Positions 1 to 11,600 of a stretch of 64,000 bases of DNA are shown piece by piece. Source of the stretch: Aplidium turbinatum (taxonomy: Eukaryota; Chordata; Ascidiacea; Aplousobranchia; Polyclinidae); the NCBI GenBank assembly GCA_918807975.1, contig OU964922.1, forward strand, positions 1,426,001 to 1,490,000, given 5' to 3'. A model generated the notes under the pieces. The model saw nothing but the letters and a program-made list of their open reading frames with translations, was not told the DNA's origin and did not search any database. Both the position numbers and the translations under genes were made by a program. Positions within the stretch are counted from its first letter, which is position 1. Each line of letters opens with the position of its first letter.

Positions 1-2299
1 TACGAAGTCACTTGGCCTTCATCTGTCCGGCAGGATTAACAAAAATGGCCGCCAGAAAGAAACTGGCGCCGGATACCGATTATAATGAGACCTTCATCTT
101 TTCGTTCCCCGATGCTTAATATCAAATAGGGGAACCACCTTTACCTTTATTGCTCTAATAAATTACTGGGAAATACATCTAGGCTGGCAATAATTACGAC
201 CTAAGATGTCAATTTATTCACGTGACGAAATATCCACGATACATCCTAAATTCTTACCATCTTGGGAAGGAAATGAGTTGTTTTCCTACCACCTGAAATA
301 CTTTCACTTACGACGGTTAGCTGGGAGCCACTACGGTTGCATGCAATACATGATTGCAGCGCCTGCTTGCTTGCTTTCTACAAAATTTATGAAATTCCCC
401 ACCACATGTTGTATCGAGTCTGTTTGAAGCAAACAGAAGACGTGAAACAAAAATCTAGAAAAAGTTACTCAATATTGCTTTCCGAGAGTTTCATAAAGCG
501 AACAAACATATACGAAATCTGTTACTACAATACCTTCCCGCCATGTAAGTAATAACAAACATTTCATTCACATCCAACGCATGTAAGATGCAATATGCTA
601 GTGAAAGCCGCCTAAGCTGTGATGGATGTTTTAGTAGGAAGAGCAAGGAAGTAATCATGGGATTGTTGCATGGCTTTGCCGGGTAACCGAATAATGCAGG
701 GAAGCACTTCGAAAGTAGGACAATGCTAGAACAGGAACAACAACATGTTTCACGTTGTAACAATATAGGCTAGATACGGGTCGAGTTGCAAATTCGAAAT
801 TGTTCCATCGCAACTTCATATTGCAGTCTTGTAGCACATACTTGATCAAAACTGGGCACTGTGTACTAAACTCAAAATGGACTAAGTTTCTAGCCATAAT
901 GAAGATGGAAATACATTAAATAATTGGGCAAAATATGAATAACATATTCAACTGTGATCTTAATTTCAAACAACATTGGTTGGTTAATATTACATGTGCC
1001 CAAACTCGTTGTTATCTTCAACACTCATTTCACTATTTTATAGAAGCTTGTGCTGTACAAACCCGTGACTGTTATATTTATGTTTCATCGCCTGCACCAT
1101 GCATGTCAATCGAACTGTTGTTCAGCAAATTCACCGAAATTGTCTGAAATTATGAATAAAGTTCACCAAAATCTGAACAGTGGCGGCAGTTTTTTATTCA
1201 AACAAATACGGATGTTACGAACAAATCATACCTTTTATTTTTAGTCGCATTTTTAGCCAATCAAAGTTGGGGGAGGCGCAACAAGCACTATAGCATCAAT
1301 ACATTCATATCCAGTTTGCAACGAGCTCATGTCATTCGAGTTGAAAAGTATCTTCTCTGTTTTCTTTCAGTCTACACTCCAAGCTATTCTCGATAGGCAG
1401 GTAGCCGACTATATAACTCAGTTTAATTGTTTTGCTTTATCGTTAGAAGGACCATAGGCTAAACACAACCTGGATCTAAACAAAATATCTAGTTCAAGAT
1501 CGTAACTCCGATCAGCATCTAGACAGATGAAGCTGGGCTCGCGTCTTCCTGCTCCTCAATACCATGTGTGATGGTATTGCTGTATCTTCTTTAATTTAAC
1601 AAAAGCCTTTGGAAACGTTTTAAAAATAATACTTCATGCAATAATTTACTTACAACAGTGATAATCCTTCTATCCGGCGAATTGAGATTGAATCAATTTA
1701 TTGCGTAAAGCACTCATCGGCCGTCTATTTTAACGGAGTATCAGTGTTTTGGTTTTGATTTGCAACTTAATAGTCACCAGCATTTTAAATGACCTGGTAA
1801 TTTGTACTTCGGAATTTAACTTCATCGATTCAAGTATTGTGGAACAACAAACTGTCACACCAGACTTCCTAACATCGTGCGTATTGCGCTACATCTCAGC
1901 TGACCTAATCATTCTTTTGCGTGTTCCGTACGTTCATTGACGTTGATTTAATCCAGCAAAAACGATATTCGTCGTTAACATATGTGCCTGCACAATGCGA
2001 CACAGTCTTGCATGTCCCTCCGACAGCGGCAAGTAACGCGCTCAATCGCTGACACGCTCTTTGTTGTCCTACGAAGTTGTCACGACTTTGCTCAGCTTGG
2101 TATGACGTCACATGCCGTGAAGAAACGAGTAACAATAATTTCTATTTCTCACATGGTTTGATTTGTCAAGATGATGGATAAATTTCACATCGAGCGTTTT
2201 GTTTTTGGATAAAATGTACTTGTCACTAATCGGATGGTCCGATATTTGATCGGAATTGAAGTCACTGCACGAAGCTGGCTCATTTGTTACAAAGTACAA
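1..2299. other. Left flank, no gene recognised
   Basis: A+T-rich sequence with only short open frames. None shows a family motif, a convincing splice-site pair or coding-like composition on either strand. I see no RNA gene, long repeat or transposon terminus here. Confidence 0.6.
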
Positions 2300-2388
2300 C
2301 CCAGACAGCAAACCAACAGGTTTTTACATTGATTCAACGTCTGCAGGCGCTAAATCAATGCAAAAAAACGGTCGATTTGCTGTCTGAG
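2300..2388. mobile_element. Short palindromic MITE
   Basis: About 89 bp beginning CCCAGACAGCAAA and ending with the inverse TTTGCTGTCTG. A palindromic heart (ACATTGATTCAACGTCTGCA followed by its inverse) lies between them. The same ends and heart recur at 14163-14249, 33666-33752 and, more degraded, at several other sites in the window. No coding capacity. The target duplication is not clear. Confidence 0.7.
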
Positions 2389-3504
2389 TAATGGTGTAAC
2401 GATCTACCAAATGTTCCTCATTACCATCTCTGTGGTTGAGGGTCTATCTTTTTCGCCATCCCAAGTTGTCCACGTTTGATACACTTACACTAGCAGGCAA
2501 TTGCAGAACAGTCAGTGAGTGGTTTCAGTATCAAAGATACGAAGACTTCTGTTCCATTTCTTGGACGACGGATGATACATCTAGCTAACTGGTTTTACTC
2601 CCATTGAATCATCACCTGCAAGCACCCGTTCCCTTTGGAAATCATCAATGCCACATTCGCAGCAACAGATGTTGCTTCCGATCAGCCCGCGATTGATTGA
2701 AACACTAAACGCCTGATATGCATCATGTAGCTAATACATGTACCGCACATCGTCTTCTTCTTCCACCGCATCTGATAACAAACATGTACTTCCATCCACT
2801 GCCATTGTTAATCAATAAAATGTATTATGACAGAAGCAGTGGGTGAACAAAAAAAAAACACGTCATATTTTGAGGTCTTCACAAAACAATATGAAACTAT
2901 TAGAGCAGTTTTATGAGATGCAATTTGAAAATAACTGAAGACAATTGGAAACAATCATTACTCGGACTCTGGAGAAATAGTCGAAACATATTTTCCACCA
3001 GACGATTCCATATCGCAAAATAAATTCGATCTGAACAAACAAAGGATAACTTGTTATAAATTTGTTTGGTTTGTTTTTATTTTTTCAAAACTAATTTAAA
3101 AAAATTAGTAAAAAATAAATCCACCTTGAACAGATGGATGCATTCTTCATTTATGCGATATCAAAACAATAACACTAAACAAGAAATAAACAAACAAAAG
3201 AACACTATTTCAGCTACATACAGAAACTTTAAACGCCCCTTGCCAGTCTTGCAAAGAAGTATAAACTTTACAAATAAGCCTTATGTGAACTTCTATTATT
3301 ATTGAACGTTATCGTAAAGGTGTCCCCTTCCCAACTCAGTTGACAAACCCATTATGTTCTGTGGAGCAGGAATGCACCCAACAGGAAAGCTTCGTGAGAA
3401 AGCATCACATGAAAAGTCATTGCGTGATCGAGTTTATTAATAGTTCTCTCAATTTACAATTTTATAATTTGTCATCTGCATAGTCGAGAAATAAGAACCT
3501 TGAT
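2389..3504. other. No feature seen
   Basis: Noncoding-looking A+T-rich sequence between a MITE and a SINE-like repeat. Nothing supported on either strand. Confidence 0.5.
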
Positions 3505-3700
3505 GCGACGTTCAAACGAGCGCTGGTTCGACACCGCTCAAGAGCAAGCGTCTATAACAAGACACTTAAAGACATGCCTGAAAGTGGTCACGAAGATTGG
3601 CTTCCTTGCTTTCCCATCCACTTAATTTAAATCTTCGGCTGGGCTTAAGCATTGAGATTCCCAAACAGCTGGAAGTTGAATTGCCAGCCGGAAGTGAAGA
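3505..3700 (+). mobile_element. tRNA-derived SINE-like repeat (family shared with 47335-47520)
   Basis: Contains a B-box-like GGTTCGACACC near 3523-3533, then a body with the string AAGATTGGCTTCCTTGCTTT. The same order of B box, CACTTAAA and GATTGGCTT...TTGCTTTCC recurs around 47335-47520, which marks a dispersed SINE family. The A box is weak and no target duplication was identified, so the ends are approximate. Confidence 0.5.
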
Positions 3701-5396
3701 GTTTCTTTTGGCAAAACGGTACATTTGAAGACATTGGGTCAAAGTAAAGCAATGTATGAAATCTTTCATCATCAAGAATAGGTCAAAAGAAGATCCACAA
3801 GTATGGGAATGGAAGTTTTGTTTAATTTTTTAAACCTTTAAATCCTCCAATCAGATTTCGATTTAACAACTCAGCAGATGCGTTTAGGCACTCGCTTGCG
3901 GGCTTGGTAACACTCGCTATCAACATCGAAACAATTGTATGATTTTGTTACGTCACGCAAAACTTTTTCAGATAAAGGAAAATCTTAAGTGGAAATTATT
4001 TTGGGCTAAGTTCTTTATCGAAGCAGAGGTTTAATATAAATATGTAAATTCTATCGGATAGTCTTCAAGAGTCAGTTGGATTTAAATTCTGGCCATTTAT
4101 TTAAGTAAAATACCTCTTTCTAGACTTTGTAATCAATATTTGCGCTGTATTTGTAAAGGAGATGATTGGCCCACCCAGAGAAACGAGATATTCTTGTCCT
4201 AACAAAAGGGAAACCTACAGGGGGAGGGGTGAGGTATCATGCAAAATTCTGGTGATTGGCTGGAAATGCAAAATATCCAAAAAGTTGAGCAAAGAGCAAA
4301 GTGAGCGGAAATAAACACGACAAGCTAATTGAAGATGTCGTAGCTTGGCAACATGCCACTATAAAAAAGAAACAAAGCAACATGAAACTTATTATTACAG
4401 AAAACGAAAACAGAACAATGTAAATATTTCAGTCTGTGAATCAAACTCAAGATGTAGGCTACAGCCGAAACGTTGTTTCCTTTTGTCGTTTGACATAAGA
4501 AAATGACGTAGGCCTACTGTAGCTTGATTTCGTTTGTTCATATCTCAACAAAAGAATAAGTTCAATAACAACCAAACTAAAGGTAGGCGACAAAACGGGA
4601 GAAATTATCACGAAATAGCTTTCACTGCATAAGCAAAACATGCTCATGAAGACGTTTCACCAATTGCGTAAATAAAATTTTGCAAAAGCTGGGAGCAGTC
4701 GAAACAAATAAAATGTTTTCAGAGGTGATTGGTCAAGTTGACTAACATAAAACTACAACACAAACCGCTTATGATGCAACAAAAAGTGTTTCATTACACA
4801 TCAGTGATATAATAAACACCATTCAGTCAACTGTGGGGATAAATTGCTTTTTCAGTTGAAGCGTTTTAGCGATCATTAGCTATTCAGATATAAGCGATCG
4901 CTGCACTGTCTTTTATTTCCTAACCAATCTTGGAGACCAACAATCCTCCAACAAAGCACCAAGGCCAATGTTGTTTACATCATAGTCATTCTTTGTGATC
5001 GTTGCCCATCCCGGATTGTCACGATCCTTCGGAGCAAGCGGACCTTTGTGGAGCATCCTTCATACAACCGCATTCGATGGATCGATGTGATGCTCGTCGA
5101 TGCTCTTCAATACATCACAATGGGTTCCTGCAGAAAGCCATTGCATTGTTACTGCACAAAGACAAACGGAAAGTTGTCAGCCTCTGCAAATAGGGCTGCT
5201 GCTACTGTTATTCTACAGGAAAAGTCATTCACAGTTTAAAATAAGCCGCGTTAGTAGAGACTGTGTCATTTCGAAGTATCTTGATCAAACACTGCTTAAC
5301 TTTTAAAAACTGCAGTAGTAAAAAAGAAAATTGAAAAGTAAAGACAAAAAGATTTCTAATCTCGATTTTTGTGCGATTCGTAGTATTTCTGAACAA
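3701..5396. other. Downstream flank of gene A
   Basis: The 3' side of the IL-1R-like gene A, which reads leftward and stops at 5397. A minus-strand AATAAA (plus-strand TTTATT at 4912-4917) lies about 480 bp past the stop and could be its poly(A) signal. This is unproven. No other gene is recognisable. Confidence 0.4.
4912..4917 (-). terminator. Candidate poly(A) signal of gene A
   Basis: Minus-strand AATAAA about 480 bp downstream of the gene A stop codon. The hexamer is common by chance in A+T-rich DNA, so this is only a candidate. Confidence 0.2.
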
Positions 5397-5651
5397 CTAT
5401 GGATGTGTCTCACAGAGCAACTTACTCGGGACATCGATGTCTGTGATGTCAGTTTCATTGCTGAAGCAACGTTGGAAATTGTGGATGTCAAATTCGACGA
5501 AATCACTCAAAGACACGTCACCGTTTGATGACGTCGAGATCATACGCGACATCTTTTGTGACTTGAGCTTCGGCATCGCGTCTTCTATTCTGAGATTGAA
5601 ATGTTTCTTGTTGAAGCTTTTTTTACTTGACCACGGAATGGCGTAGTTAAG
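5397..5651 (-). CDS. IL1R-like: Gene A last exon: TIR end and cytoplasmic tail
   Basis: Acceptor TTTTGCAG then LNYAIPW, the end of the TIR domain, followed by a hydrophilic tail of about 75 residues rich in Ser, Lys and Asp. The stop TAG is at 5397-5399. No further motif recognised. Confidence 0.75.
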   Translation of the reverse strand, partial: LNYAIPWSSKKSFNKKHFNLRIEDAMPKLKSQKMSRMISTSSNGDVSLSDFVEFDIHNFQRCFSNETDITDIDVPSKLLCETHP

Positions 5652-8600
5652 CTGCAAAACAATTGTTATAGTCGTCATTTTATTTACGTTGATTTTATGT
5701 AACTTGTGACCTGCCTCACTACATAATAACATTCAGCGTTTTCTGGTACAGACGCTGGAATTGATTACCACCGCACTGCGCGTGTAATCAATTGAGCGTT
5801 CTGTACCACGTTCCTTAGTTGATTGCTTTGCGTTTCTTTCTTACTATATATTGCGTTGATTTCATACACTGAATCAGTAAGTAACAAGAGGTAAATGGTT
5901 TTCTCACTTGGTTGGCTATCGCTACAATTATTATTGTTTATTTTATATTAAACGTCTGGAAATACAACAACAATGAAACACTTGTTCCATCAACAGAGTA
6001 AACATAAATTCCAATGAAAACGTAAGAGTTGATCTCACGCATTGTTTAGCACTTTGTAGTGTCATAATTATCATCCATAAAGTATATCATCATCCATCCA
6101 AATAAAATGAACTGTCTTGTAAAATGTGTGGATGACACAACGGGGCTGCAAAGTGACCTGGGAGGTTTTCGAGTCAAGTTGTAAAATCGAGTCACTTTGT
6201 AAAAACTATCACTTTTACAAATTTTATGTATATGGATTATGGATACTTCGAATACCATGGCTTAACATTAAGTAAATAGATTTTACAATTTACACGCTGA
6301 CCATAATGTGACCTTCGCACAAAAACAGAACAACTTGCAGCATACTTTTACATTATCTTTCTCATGGCTTGTTGTGCCATATTGTTTTATCTTATGTATA
6401 TGCTGCATACCTTGATAGCTGTCTGGATCATTAGACATACTTCATCGTCTTTCTGATGCTGCTTGATGTATTCTTTTATACCAGGAAGAAGAATCAAGAT
6501 TAATTTCGAGCCAGATTTTATCATTTCATCAAATCCCTGTCAAACAAAACGATTTCAAAACCGTGTGGAGTACATTTCAATGAAACTCGATATATGCAAG
6601 CTAGGCAGATGGCAAGCAATACATAGGCTGCAGTGAGAGGGCAAAATAGATGTTAAATATAATGTTTTAGAACAAAATGGTGGATTTAGATCTTTCACAG
6701 AAGGTGTCAACAGAATATATCAAGAGTTCAGTATTTTTTATTAAAAATGGATGGAGAATCAGCAGAGCCTTATTTATGGCATAGGCATTTCGCTCTACTG
6801 CTGTAGTAGAGCATCATTAGGGCCTTATTCAAATAGAATGATGATTCTATTAGAAAATTTCACATTGAAAACAGTTAAAATGCACTAACTTATCATCAAA
6901 CAAGTTTACATCAAGAAACGTTTATTTGATGCATCTATCAAACAATTTAATGCCATGGCAATGGACGAAAGTATTTCTCACCGCTTGTAAAGCCAACATG
7001 CTCCATCCATCTTTAATGAATTCCAAACTTAATAGAATCACCACTCTATGACTTCTCGCAATTGAAAGCCGGATGTTTTCAGCACGGCCTGTAAGATAAA
7101 TAGAATAATTATACAAAAGATAATTACTAAAATATTTGCTTAAATAACTGATCGTTTTTTGTTATCAATGACAAGATTCTGCATAATTCAGTTCAAACCA
7201 TAATCCGGTTAACATTACATAACCTATTTAAACTAAGATTAGTTTTTTGATCAATTTTTTCTCATACTTTCGAAAGAAAACCCTTCTCTTCGTTCGTCAT
7301 ACACTTTGTAGCCCATTGTCTCCAGTGAGTGACGCACAGTCCACATCGCTTTTCTAACATCTTCTTGAGCGAAAGAATCGATTTCTTGTGAGAAGTTGTA
7401 ACACAAAAATGCTCCATACTTTTTGTCGTCTGCGGAAAAGTCAGCAGGTTGATGACATTTGTCTGATGACGTTTTCAAGCGTGTCACTGCGCAACACAAC
7501 CATGCACGCGCTTCATGCTTCCAAGTACAAGCCTAGAGCACCGTTAGGCACTCTCAAGGCTTAGTTACGCAATCCTTTGAAAGCTGTTGTTATTAATGAA
7601 ACAAAGTAGACAGTATAACACTAAATCAGAAAAATCAATTTATTTATAGAACTTTCGCCACACACGTGTCGTGTAGCTTCTTCAGTATAGTTTTATTCAA
7701 ATAGAAAATTAAAAACTATTTGAATAAAACTATACTAAAAAAGCCACACGTGCGTGGCGAAAGCCCTAGAAATAAATTGATTTTTCTGATTTAGTGCGAT
7801 ACTGCCTACTTTGTTTCAAATATTTTATCACACTACGCATCCTATCGGATCATCAGTAAAATTATAAGAAGATTTGATGAAAAGTTTAATAACGAAGATT
7901 CGTTTTAAAATGTTATTGATAAAGCTTAAACTTCATAGGGAATGTCTTTAGTTTCCTAGAAATGTTGCAAAACAGTTGAAACACAACAATCCAATGAAGA
8001 TTATCAAATAAGAAATATAGTTCACGAAAAAACAAAATCGACAAAAAATTGAAGCATGAAAAGCGATCTAGCGTTATAGTCGAAAGGTTGTAATGATCAA
8101 AAAACATTTTATTTACCAGGCAAATAACTTCCATAGTAACGCTTCAGATATACTCGTATGGCCAGTAAGTTGTAGATTATGATCAAAACAAAGATGAGGA
8201 AGAAGCAGAGAGCTCCCACTCCTATTCCGGCAATCGTTGCGGTGGCCATCAAGGACGGGAGTGGGTTAGAAGACAATATTAATGTTACGTTGGCACTGAC
8301 ACTCTCTTCCAGAATGATGTTTAACGTCAAGATGTAGGTGCCATAGTCATAGTTGGTGAGGTTTCTGGAAGCAGTAAAAACAAAGTTAAACTGATTATAA
8401 TTTATTATATTGCAATTACATTGTAAACCCACAATGACAACTTTCATATATTTCATTGCTGTTTGGTTTGAGGAGTTTGTGTGGTCTATCAGCAGGCAAC
8501 GTCCCACACAGCTAGTAATGTAGGCTACGTTAAACCAATTAGATTTAAATCTGAAAAAACTTTGCCAGCTTTTCGTTTTCATAAACGTGCTAGCATGGCT

Positions 8601-11600
8601 TATTCTCCCTGATTAGACTACTTTTACATTTGCCATGGAATCGTGAATAATCAAAAGTAAAAATATACACTATTTTAACTACCAGCAATAGACAAGCAAG
8701 TTGCGTTTCGGTTACCATATCGGTGTAACTTCTATGGCAGCCATCATCTTATCAAAGTGTTAAAATAAAGATCAAACCAGATTGAAAACAAACCGCAAGT
8801 CTATTAATAAATAATCAATTGTTTTAGCAGACCACATATGTCATGATATGACACCAGAAGGGCCTTGATATGAAGCCTGCGATACGTTCTTTGAGGCAGC
8901 AAAAGCTGTTTTCAACACCTTTTGTTTGTAAGTCCGTGATTTTGAACATTTTTCACTTACTTTATGGTGAAGGAGAACGCAACCAAAGCTTCTCCATTTT
9001 CCCTTTCTTCTTCAGTTGCAATGGAAAGGAAACAGGCGTTTTGCCGAAACGTGCTAAAAAAAAGTTTAAATTTTAACACGGACGACAAGGTTTGAATGAA
9101 TGTAACAGTACTCGAGGACTTATTGCAGGGTAGTAAGGCTTATATTCTGTAAAAACAGGTTATTTTGTTAGGGTTATCGATTCAATGAAAAAGAATCCAC
9201 TAAAATAAAGAAGTCTGTTTGACCTCCGAAAACTCACTATCGACAAGAAACGCGTTCTTGGCTTGTCTTGTCAGTGAAATCACAATGGGATACAACGTTT
9301 GAGGTTAAACTTCCATTCGGCTGCAACTGAAACAACAAAATAAAATTATAAAGCATTCTTAGTCAATTGAAGGTTGGTTGTTTAGTAAAGTCACCTTCAC
9401 TGCTATCTTACGAATCTTCCTATTCATTCAACTTATCTAAAATATCACCTACGTCGGTTCAACTAAATCAGATTATGTCAATTACAGCATTCGAGGCTTT
9501 CTACAAAACGTTTTTTATGCTGCATGCAAGTGAAAATTCTAACTAAAAACATTGGTCTTTTTTACACTGATGCAATGTCTGAAGAAAATGACCAATTTCA
9601 AGAATCGGGATGAGCAAGGTTACAATAGCGTAACTGCGTAACTAATAACGTAACAACTTTTGTAAGAGCTTATAAAACATGAACCAATCAGAAGCTACGT
9701 TTAAGTGGCTACCGTCCAATTAGGACCCTCCTAGCACTCAGCCACCAGAGAGTTGATCAGTGCTTTGAACGTTGTTTGGTAATTACAAAAGAAAAAAAGA
9801 GTTTTGACAGGGGCAGGAATCGAACCCACGTCATCGAAATGTATTCCTTAGCCCTAACCCAATTAGACCACGCTGGCTACGGCGGAGCGTTCACTTAATT
9901 TACTTTCTATAATAGGTGTTTGCGTTTTTTTTATGTTTTACCAATAACTTCCACTTACGGAATCACGTCACAAACAACGCAGCTTCTAATTGGTTCGTGC
10001 TTCACAAGCGCTTACAGAAGTTGTTTTGTTAAAGTGGCTACCCAAGATAACTCCCAGTTTATCATTGTTGCCAATTGAAAAGCTGCAATTAGCTGATAAA
10101 GTATCACATACTTCCTGCACAATGTCTCGAGTGCAGGCCTGCATAATGTAGCGGTAGCAAACATGCGGCTTGGATAAATATTTCAACGCATGTCCGATTG
10201 CATGGTATATGATAAGTTTTGTGTAGACAAAAATTCAGCAAACTAACTACGTTCGTCTAAACAAGATGGAAGAGCAACCTTTTCAAATGTCAGAGCATTG
10301 TGTCGCACACCAACTTCATCAGCATTGAAATAAATTTTAAATGTTGGGATTACCATAATTTGCTGTTTATTTTTGTTCAAAACCCTGTTGCCGATTACGA
10401 AGGTTAGCAGCTGTGATCATGCAGTCGTCGATGATGCGGAGAAGCACCCAAACAAGGACATGAATGACCTCAGCAACCCTATAGCCACCGGTTGATATAA
10501 GATGATGCTTGTATTGCAGGTGACAACCTTGACGACAAAATTCATTATTTGTACATTGATTCAACGTTTGCAGACGTTGAATAAATGTAAAAATGAAAAA
10601 TTGTGCAGGTGACAAGGTGTGTGCTGCTAACATGGCACCATGAATGTGCACGCCTTCCTGTTTACAAACAATATATACTTCCCATTAATGTTTGCTTTCT
10701 GCTACAGAAACGATACAAATGTCAATCATCAGAAACTGTTTTCCCATATTGCTGCAAGTGTGCTTGATCTCATCAACGTTTGTTTCACTAAACGTTGCCT
10801 GATAATGATGCTATGACACTGATTAACACGGTTTTGCCGTATAAAGTTTGAAAACTGATTTAAAGTCATTCTAGAATGCAGAATTTGGCCTCAGGTAATG
10901 TTTTTGAGATTACGTACAACTGAGCATCTTATGTCAATGCTTGTCCGGTAACCCTGTTTATGCTATTTTGGCCTGTCAATCACGAACGTTTCCCTAGACG
11001 CTGCATGAATTGGTGGTAAATGCAACACCAAATCTTTCACTTTTGGAAAAAAGTAACAACTTGTTGTCATATATCAAAAATCTGATGTGACAGAAGAAAT
11101 CTTAGTTCAGATTCGGATTCAGCATCACACCTCTCCTAAATCCGTTCTTGAAGTTCAAACCAAACAAAAATATTTTTTGTATTGCAGACCTGTGTAATTT
11201 TTAGGCAACAATCAACTGAAGTAAGTGAAACGTAGTTTACATTTGTGAAGCATAACAATCATTTCAAGCGGCGTTTGTGTTATAATTGCTTCTGCCATTG
11301 AACAGCACCATTTCTGCTGGATCATTCTTATGGATCAAAATGTTCTTTATAAGTAGTTTCACGCAACAAGCCAGTGTGACAGACGAGATATGACTAAAAT
11401 GCAAATCGTTTTTTTTTTTAAGCACAAAACATGACTAAAAACTGATTGAATAATATTTTGTGAACGTTTACCTTCTTCAGTGAGAAAAAGAACAGAGTGG
11501 AATCGATCTCCCCTTTACCAAGGTTGCCAGTGCACGAGAAGGTGGCGTTTTTACCACGGTTTCTTTGAATGACAGTGTTTGTGCAAGTGAGGGCGGGGTT

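Noticed and set aside
8421-8582. Possible extra gene A exon before exon 10 (RFKSNWFNVAYITSC...)
   Set aside because: Every acceptor tried gives a stop when joined to exon 8 in phase, and the donor does not fit exon 10. The exon at 8961-9053 fits both sides and completes Ig3.
9806-9882. Functional tRNA gene
   Set aside because: A and B boxes are present, but the stems are imperfect, the copy in unit B has diverged in its A box, and other SINE heads in the window look alike.
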